A DNA stretch of 64,000 nucleotides from Isoetes taiwanensis (Eukaryota; Streptophyta; Lycopodiopsida; Isoetales; Isoetaceae): contig JAJEKV010000505.1 in assembly GCA_021234155.1 (NCBI GenBank), positions 62,001 through 126,000 of the forward strand. Direction: 5' to 3'. The notes under the pieces were generated by a model. The model was given only the letters and a program-made list of their open reading frames with translations, was not told the origin of the DNA and did not search any database. Shown here piece after piece: positions 56,868 through 64,000 of the stretch. Both the position numbers and the translations under genes were made by a program. The stretch's first letter is position 1; every line of letters starts with the position of its first letter.

Positions 56868-57312
56868 GTGATTGCAAACCCTGCTTGATTTCTTAGATCC
56901 GGCCAAATGATATTCATGGAGATTTGCCAAATTCTCTTATGCGACCACCTAAATCTAGAAGATCCACCATGGGAGGCTTTTGAAAAAAGCGATTAACATG
57001 TACACCAAGAGCGACTAAGAAATAGAAAATAGCTACAGTTGTACATATGCATCGCTAGTATTATCAAGGCGCTTAATTTGAGAACTTTCCTTTAATGACC
57101 CCTTGAAAAACCTATGACTTACTTGCAACTGGTATATGGACATCTGTGATCTTTGGTAAAAGAAAAAAACATTGGAAGTAATTTCTAGTGGTACTGATGA
57201 CACAACCAATATTCAATCATGGGAAATGGAAGATGCACACTTCACATTATCTATCATATACTTCTTTTCAAAAGGATTTTCCATAATCTAGCATCCAAAC
57301 ATAAACATCAGT
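56868..57312. repeat. Degenerate direct repeat, copy 1
   Basis: Shares GTGATTGCAA..., TTTGCCAAATTCTCTTATGC, CCACCTAAATC, CCAATATT.AATCATGGG and CTTTTCAAAAGGATTTTCCAT with 57630-57835 in the same order. This copy carries about 250 bp more in its middle. Confidence 0.82.
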
Positions 57313-57469
57313 GACTCGGTGGTTGCATCAATTTGACAACTCTTCTTTAACAAAATGCATTTTCTGATGTTCATTTCTGGACCACCATAATGTTACAGAA
57401 GTTCCTGATCAAAGCTTCTCTTCTTGAGACCAATGGTTCAAGGACACAGGCTGGTTCATGAAATCTTAA

Positions 57470-57623
57470 GAGGATTAGTGAACTTGAACTTAGTCAAGTG
57501 CTCCAAGTGCAACAGTAACTATTGGTAATTGTTGTGTTATTTCATTGCTTGCAATCCGAATATTAGCAGGATCGAATACAAAATTGACTCGTTAAACAAT
57601 AGTTATGGAAGACCACAATAGAG
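57470..57623. repeat. Segment M, third partial copy
   Basis: Matches 55470-55571 (AACTTAGTCAAGTGCTCCAAGT...TTGCAATCCGAATATTAG.AGGATCG) and then jumps to the equivalent of 55799-55845 (ATACAAAATTGACTCGTTAAA...CCACAATAGA). About 230 bp is missing relative to copies 1 and 2. Confidence 0.85.
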
Positions 57624-57629
57624 TGATTG

Positions 57630-57835
57630 CAACCACCAACAGTTCCTTAGATCTGTCAAATAATGATATTATGTTCCATAGATTTGCCAAATTCTCTTAT
57701 GCATCAGCCACCTAAATCAGCCAATATTTAATCATGGGGAATGGAAGATGCAAGCTTCACATTATCATTATCACATACTTCTTTTCTATTTTCAAAAGGA
57801 TTTTCCATCACCTAGCATCCGTTCATAAACATAAG
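57630..57835. repeat. Degenerate direct repeat, copy 2
   Basis: Shorter partner of 56868-57312. It directly abuts the third copy of segment M. Confidence 0.82.
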
Positions 57836-58589
57836 CATGTTGACAAAATTTTCAAACAATTCAGGTAAAACATTACCAGATGGAAAAATGTCCAAAATTC
57901 TTGGAGCATTGCCTAGTTCTCCTATTATGGGACTATAATGAATGCACCTGCATAATTACCACAACTATTTGCATCGCATAAATCTAAAGCAATCTAGCTT
58001 CTAAAATTTAATTAAATCATGCATTTCTAAGTGAATCCCAGAAATTAAAAACCATCTACCTCAAATAAATTCCATTGACATCATTATCTATCTCAAACAA
58101 ATCCTATCAAAATTATTATTACCACAGTTCAGCATAGGAATGAAATAAAACAGAGAGCAAGAAAAAGAAAGGAAGCGCTTACCTGTTTTTGCATCCATGA
58201 GGTTCCCAGGTCGACCAGCCCTTTGCATCATCATGGCATAGGTTCCCACATCTTTTTATACACACCATGGCATAGGTTCCCACATCTGCACATGCATCAG
58301 ACAACTCAAGGTTAGAGGCAACATGTTTTATTGTATGCACCACAATGCTTGAAAAATGTCAAATAGTAAACCTTATCTATATATTCAAAATGTCGTAGCA
58401 TCAAAAAACTCTACTACTGTTGGTATTGTCTCCTACTGCCAATTTAAAACGTGCAAATTCAAGATTTTGGCACTCACTGCATCAATTGAGTGTGCTTCTT
58501 GTTATATAATTCTGATCTATAAAGCCTCAAACAGAATTAATTGCTAACAACCTGTGGAAAAAAAAAATTAACCAGGCTACACTTATTAG

Positions 58590-59212
58590 AATCCCTGACA
58601 AAATAGGTGCCAAAGAAAATCGCTCTATGTTTGGGGTCTGGGTTCGGGAACTCCTGCAAAGGCGACCCTCATGAGGACCCTTGGATCTAACAGAGAATGG
58701 GGGACTATGTCGAGCGGGATTTGCAAGAAAAACAAGGAAAAGGGAAAAGAAAACAAAAGAGAACAATGAGATCACAATATCAATAATGCGCTTCCTTGAT
58801 GTCAATGAAGATACATGAGCTCTCGCAATCGAGAGAAAACTGAAAATGAGACAAGACTCAAAACTCATCTAAAACTAGGCTAGCTCTACTCATATATATA
58901 TAGTACAAATGGCTCTGGCCCAATATAGACACGACCGATCTGGGTACGACTCCTCGGAAGAAGGCCCCGATTTGCAGGAATGCCGGCAAGGCTCTTGGGT
59001 GTCGAATTCATGCCGATACCGACGCTGGCAAGGATGGGTCACTTGTCCGAAGCCGCCTTGGTAGCGTGACGCGGGCTTTGATCGCGTGGTCGCCGCTTTG
59101 TCTTTCTTTGGCCTTTGACTTTGACGACCACCGGGTTCGGGTCAGGATCCCTGACTTGACTTGGTCCGTCAGATGCATGAATAGTCATGTACAGTGAGGC
59201 ACAAGACTAACA
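58590..59212 (-). mobile_element. Candidate LTR (minus strand) preceded by a polypurine tract
   Basis: On the minus strand GGTGGGGGAG is followed by TGTTAGTC (starting 59212), the junction typical of Copia-type polypurine tract and 3' LTR. Inside is a TATA-rich box (TATATATATA, about 58896) and the phrase ATTGTGATCTCATTGTTCTC, as in plant Copia LTRs. The far end is uncertain (58590-58720) and no second LTR is in the window. Confidence 0.5.
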
Positions 59213-61599
59213 CTCCCCCACCAAACGCCACACCGAAAGGAAGAAAAGGAGGAAGTGTTTCCAAGGGAATCCAAATTTGAAAGTGATCCTACCTGAATGA
59301 GGATGGGCATCACTATGGTAAGTGCCAATGAGATCCCGACATATTTGAAGAGCGATGATCGTTGGCCCAAGGCGTGATCTCGTGATCAATGAGGAATGAG
59401 AGCGCACTCATGTCTTCGAGGTAATGGGCGGTCAAGGAACTTAACGGGCACCCATGAGAAGGCGGTCCTGGAGACCGGCACCCCATACACGGGCATTCGT
59501 TCTTGATAAAAATGGGGGACGCGATTTAAGGGGAGTCACCGGGATACGCACTTGAGAGCAAAGACGCCATTTTGGCGGTGGCAATCAAGGGTCCGTGAGG
59601 TGGCGGCATTTTTGCAAGAAGGTATCAAGGCCATGAAGAAAGACATGCAAAGCCGTTTGCCAACCACGCCATTTGCAATATAGATCCAATTTGAAGTGTC
59701 ATCGAGGGGTGGCACCATCCTCCCCAATTGGAAGCATGACAAAAACGGGGATCCCAACGGAGATCCGTCGAGATCCGAGGCGGAGTCCACTGGGGCCGTG
59801 GCCATCAGGACCTTGGTCCAAAAAGGGGAGACGCCAATGTATCGTGAGGGAACCGGGGTGGAGGGACACCTAGGGGAACCGCGGGGTCACTCTTGAGCTT
59901 GCTCCGGAATTCCACAGAACAAAGGTTGATCCCACTCGAAGTAGAGAGCGAGTATAGGCAGAGGATTATCCCATCCCATGGGTATTGTCTTGCTATCGGA
60001 AGAACACGAATGGTGATTGTAGCCTGCCAAATCTTTGATATAAACTTGGGCAAGCGGAAGATCCTCACGGATGTCCAAGATTCTTCGGACTGTTCCGGCG
60101 TTTTGGCTTGCCATAGAGGTAAATGATGAGCAAGCTGGGGCATGTACTCCCACGATGAAGGCGTGAGTCCCGATCAAGGACCGACAGTAGGGGTTGCTAT
60201 CCAAGAGCAACCAAATGAGCACAATGAATCACCCGAAAGTTCGATGTGGCCCATCAAAATTTGTCCCGTGTCGGCCCGGATAGAAGTCATGAAAGATGTA
60301 TGCCATCGGCTGAACAATCGAAGGTGATTAACCGTGGTCTTCCACGATGAATGAGGTTGAAGACTAAGAGGGCCAAGAGTAAGCCTTTGTCTTCAATCGA
60401 GAGGTTCCGCCAAATCTGGAGAAAATCCTCGGTCGCATGTGGGCATCAACCGACCATTTACGCATACCACTTGAAAGAAAGAGGTGGCGTCGGGCAACCA
60501 CATAATCAGGTAACTGGAAGGACAAATAAGCGAAATCGACCGGTGGGAGAGCTATATTAATATAGCCCTCTTGTTTAGTTTTGGAGGGCTTCTTCGCCAG
60601 ATTGACACTTCTTTGGAGTCGATGTTCAAGATCCGCGGATCGGTTTTCCTTCTCGAAGTAAGACGGATGATCCGCGGACCCGTTTCGTGAAGCGTGGCAT
60701 GTGAAGAGGGGATTGCCCAAAGAGTATGGAGTCAAGCTTTTGCAATCTGCATCATCAAGTATCTTTACATACGGGCCTCGTGAGTTGATCCCTGGAGTAT
60801 GGTGAGAGAGGTCGGCCGTGGAAAGCCGAGGCTTCCAAAGAGGCTGATTCGAAGGCCACGTATTTATGGGTCTCAGCTCGAGGGTGTAATGTCGAAAAGC
60901 TCAGATCTGGCGATGTCTAGCTTTGCAATGTCTTTATCCTTGTCAACCAAGAGAGTCTCCGTTCCTTGACCGCCCAACAATTCTGAATGGTGGTTTGCAA
61001 TTGAGTCACCGATCGACAAAGCGGAGACTATTACGATGCGGGGAATCTTTAGATCCTCATGGGCGTAAAAGAGCAAACCGTGCTTTTCTTGAAGCTTGTC
61101 CTCGAGTTTGAATTTGCGTGTTAGCGGCTTGAAGGTCTCTGTGAACGCATCCGAGGTCTCGGGGGCTTTTGTACCCCATTCATGAGAATTTCACCGGGAT
61201 TCTTGCAACGAAGCGGCCCGAAGCTTGAACATCTCTGCCGGGTATTGATCTACGTATTGGCGAGGATTTGGATGTGGAGGGGGCCTGCTGTTGCCTTGTG
61301 TGTGGCGTTTGAGAAACATGAGGGAGAATCCCGGGCGCATGGAAGAAGAGACCGTGACACGCGTGGCGTTGCGTTGAACATGACGTGAGGAAAAAAGAAA
61401 GGGTGTGAAGGCGACTTGGCGAGTGTGAGGAAGGGAGTGAAGGGACTGGCCGAGTGGAAGCATGAGAAGCGAGAAGGTGAGGGAGGAAGGTAACGACGGA
61501 TGATGGCGAAGATGGCCCCACCGAGGCTTCAAAGGCAGGAGGAGGGGGCAGCAGAATCTGCGATTAGAACTTCATGAAGGGAGTGGTAGAGAACAGCGG
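59213..61599. other. GC-richer stretch, possibly the interior of a minus-strand LTR element
   Basis: This stretch is visibly GC-richer than its neighbours and full of overlapping frames of 60-120 codons on both strands (for example 59887-60222 minus, 60364-60735 minus, 61191-61532 minus). None shows a gag, protease, integrase, RT or host domain that I recognise. If the LTR at 58590-59212 is real, this would be its upstream interior, non-autonomous or carrying captured DNA. No single frame is supported as a gene. Confidence 0.35.
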
Positions 61600-63150
61600 T
61601 ATGGCCAATCAATATGGTGGTTGGGCCGGATAGGTATGATCACCATATTATAGAATGGCTTATTGATATGGGTGTTCTTGATAGAATACCCAAGCAATTT
61701 GCCACAAAAACTTGACAAAAGTGTCATGGGACTTTGCAATATTGGTGAAGGCGTGCATGTTGGCTTGATAAGAAGGAGCACCAAACTGAATGACATCGAT
61801 GTCCTGTAAGGCAGCCCAAGATAAAGAAGGTGTTTGCAAAGGAATTCGGAATACCTCAGAAATAATTTGAAACTTAATCCAAGCAATAGAGATTTTATGA
61901 CCACCATAAAGACATCTATTTCTATGCTTCCAAATGTTCCATAGAATAATGTAACAAACTGAGTTTCTAAAAGGCTCATTGTTGGAAATAAATTCAATTA
62001 TATTCCCAGGTTTTGAAATGCCAAAGATACTTAAGATCCAAACCCAAAAATTATCAATTGTTTGACATGTAAAAATGTGCTGCATACTTTCAATGGAATT
62101 ACAATCAAGAAGACAAAGTTGAGATATGACATGATCTGAGCTTGAATAGATTCTGTGAACAAGTTCCAAACAAGGAATACTTTTATTAGCTAAAAGCCAG
62201 GTGAAGAAAGCAACCTTTGGCGGGCAGTAACTTCTCCAGGTTTTTTTAAATACCACAGATTCAAGATCAGAATTAATATTCCAATACTTTCCAGCTTTAG
62301 ATTTGGGATAGTCTCGAGTTAGATGGGCAAAAATATTGGAGACTCTGTAGATTTTCTTATCTCCACAAGACCAATGAATATTATATATTGTATTAGATAG
62401 CTTTCACAGATCTCATAATATGATCAAAAAGGATTTTATCAGAGGTAGTGCCACCAATTTTGGATCTAAATCTCGTCCAGGAGATCCATTTATTATCCTG
62501 CCATAGATCACCTAAACATGAAATACCTTTTTGCATCCATTTTGTGTAAATTCTGGGATGTTTCAAAGCTAAAGGTCTTTGATCTCGAAAAGCTAAATTA
62601 GAATTCCAGAAAATACTAGTATTATGGTAGGAATCATGCAGTGGATCATAAGAATAAGCTTTAGAGACCTTCTTCCAGGATATAATTAAGTTTCTCATTA
62701 AAGGAGAGGTGTTGGCACCAGTCTTGAAATCAAAGAAAGCAGAATGAGGCAAATGATGATTGACTGAAGGGTGCCCTTCAAACCTACTGTTTTGCAACCA
62801 ATACTTGGTAAATGAAGTAGCAGGATTGCCCTGATTATATAAAGTCTTCCAGACATATTTCCCTGCTAAAGCATAACCTTGAAGAAGTAAGTTTTTACAA
62901 CCAAGCCCTCCTTTATCTTTTTTCTGAGTAACATAGTTCGTTTTTTCCCCAAATATAGTTCCTTACAATTCTCTCAATTTGCTGATAGATACATTTTTAG
63001 CCAAAAAGCGGGACAAAAATAAATATGAGAACTAGAAAGGCGAAGTTAGCAATGATAGTTCTCTCTACGCTAAAGATAGAAAATTTTGCCATAATTATTG
63101 AGCTTTCTCCTAATCTTGGAGACAATGGGAGACCAAAGATTCTTGACTTG
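61600..63150 (-). mobile_element. LINE-D: duplicate of LINE-C, internally deleted
   Basis: Minus-strand LINE nearly identical to LINE-C from 61857 to about 63147, where it stops abruptly at TTCTTGAC and joins segment M. It extends further 3' than LINE-C (61600-61857), including a C-terminal region (HAFTNIAKSHDTF...) missing from copy 1. The RT catalytic region is absent because of the deletion. Confidence 0.82.
61660..62797 (-). pseudogene. LINE-D ORF2 C-terminal remnant (zf-RVT and following region)
   Basis: Two frames: 62393-62797 (SPLMRNLIISWKKV...WISWTRFRSKIGG) and 61660-62256 (FKKTWRSYCPPKVAFFTWLLANKSIP...CQTIDNFWVWILSIFG...LWNIWKHRNRCLYGG), the second being the zf-RVT zinc-binding region and a tail. 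It keeps the 14-15 nt stretches missing in LINE-C, so it is the less damaged copy here. The junction between the frames is near 62390. Confidence 0.8.
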
Positions 63151-64000
63151 GTGTGGGGGTTGAAGTTGTTCGTGCATATTGGTAGAGTAAGGTTGCTAAA
63201 TTAGCAAGGTATTGAAGAAAATAATTGCATTAAATAATACGTGAAACGAAAAATGATAAAAAAGTTCTGAGGGTTTTTTTTCTGCGATGTGTGTAGGTGA
63301 AGATATTATATGTATATGTGGTTTATTTATATGTCCGGACTAATGTATTATGATTCCATGTCTAAACACATCCGACAAATTTAATGAGAAGATCTATGGT
63401 GCCATGATATGGTTGATATGAAGCATTGTTATGATAAACGTAAATCCTAAATTCGAACTCCATAAACATTTAACCCTAAACCCTAAATGGATGCCCACAA
63501 ATTCTATGACAAAATCGTCAATCCTAAATCATAAACACCAAACATCTCAAGAGCATTAGCGAACCTGAACTTAGTCAAGTGCTCCAAGTCCAATAGTAAT
63601 TATTGGCTGTGTTATTTCATTGCTTGCAATCCGAATATTAGCAGGATCGAAGCAGTAGCCAAGGCGCAATCTGCAAGTTACAACTAAAACTTTAGAATAG
63701 TCCCTCAAAAGACTTAACATATAAAAACTCGTTTCTTCAATTGCAACCATGCTACTATAAACATGCAGCCATGCCACTATATCTTTGCTTTGACCCACTT
63801 TGCCACTATATTTGCATGCAAGTTGTGAAACATGTGAAACCAATGTAAACTAATTTTTTTAAGGCAAGCCATACAAAATTGACTCGTTAAATAATACATA
63901 TGAAAAACCACAATAGAAGGAACCCCAGAGACCAAATCTGGCCTATGAGACGGTTACAGACATAGAGGGCATGAGCCCTACCAAAACTCGGGAGCTATGC
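61857..64000. repeat. Segmental duplication, copy 2
   Basis: Colinear with 52655-55960 except for the ~1.12 kb deletion at about 63147. It runs off the right end of the window within the LINE-E 3' region, so its full length is unknown. Confidence 0.9.
63151..63917. repeat. Segment M, copy 2
   Basis: Matches 55072-55842. Differences cluster at C/G-containing words (for example CGATCGAAGCAGTAGCC versus GATCGGCAAAGAGCC), while AT-rich stretches are the same. Confidence 0.85.

Larger units (their letters stand above)
55843..56880 (-). mobile_element. LINE-E: ORF1-only LINE derivative with (TTCC)n tail
   Basis: The minus strand has an ORF1-like frame (56236-56604) followed directly by a 3' untranslated region and a tail; no ORF2 lies between. 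The untranslated region repeats a ~30-bp phrase (ACTCGGGAGCTATGCCCC / ACTCGGGGGCTATGCCCC in plus orientation), then a perfect hairpin (GGCCA-GATT-TGGCC) and a (TTCC)n tail (plus-strand GGAA run 55846-55874). Upstream limit uncertain. The copy resembles half-LINE derivatives that keep ORF1 alone. Confidence 0.6.
57313..58589. other. Non-coding stretch with repeat fragments
   Basis: Contains fragment 57470-57623 of segment M and the second copy of the direct repeat (57630-57835). The rest is AT-rich; CATGGCATAGGTTCCCACATCT occurs twice near 58233 and 58268. One 63-codon frame (58356-58547) is not considered a gene. Confidence 0.45.

Noticed and set aside
59185-59407. Minus-strand frames across the candidate PPT/LTR junction
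   Set aside because: Overlap a probable LTR boundary and each other, with no domain.

Overview
The window looks like repeat-dominated nuclear DNA of a land plant with a large genome. Evidence for a plant: an LTR element primed by initiator tRNA-Met (TGGTATCAGAGC), L1-type LINEs with the plant zf-RVT tail, a CACTA (En/Spm) element, Helitron 3' ends of the hairpin-CTAG type, and one intact gene for a kinase with an N-terminal helical bundle like plant MLKL proteins. Only two coding regions look intact in 64 kb, which suggests a large, TE-rich genome such as a fern, lycophyte or gymnosperm. The sequence alone does not settle the lineage.

Layout, left to right. 1-1348 is the polyadenylated 3' end of a retroposed sequence. 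1495-6544 is a non-autonomous CACTA element. 6545-9660 is mostly unannotatable, with a Helitron 3' end at 8010. 9718-10536 is an intact, unrecognised 272-codon single-exon gene. 13416-18691 is an LTR retrotransposon with two ~2.44 kb LTRs and only ~0.4 kb of internal DNA. 18.7-25.2 kb holds a 106-bp duplication, two more Helitron 3' ends 534 bp apart, a degenerate Lys/Glu-rich frame and a ~600-bp foldback. 25.8-31.2 kb holds two divergent L1-like LINEs. 31.2-42.4 kb is low-information DNA with a dispersed repeat family (33.7 and 37.7 kb). 42.5-44.05 kb is the 5' LTR plus primer-binding site of a minus-strand LTR element.

46376-48556 (minus) is the best gene: N-terminal helical region, a kinase domain with all catalytic residues, then an AIR9 A9-like (Ig-like) domain and a further conserved-looking C-terminal module. 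Three degenerate ~330-bp tandem units lie immediately downstream of its stop. From 52.6 kb onward the window is a segmental duplication: LINE-C, an intervening segment and an ORF1-only LINE at 52.65-55.96 kb recur at 61.86-64.0 kb with a ~1.1 kb internal deletion, and a third fragment lies at 57.5 kb.

Three observations deserve priority: (1) the kinase/A9 fusion; (2) the near-absence of differences between duplicated TE copies in AT-rich stretches, while indels cluster at C/G-containing motifs, especially CNG, which suggests consensus errors at methylated cytosines and means that some LINE frameshifts may not be real; (3) the microsatellite-like tails and a small hairpin at the 3' ends of the LINEs.
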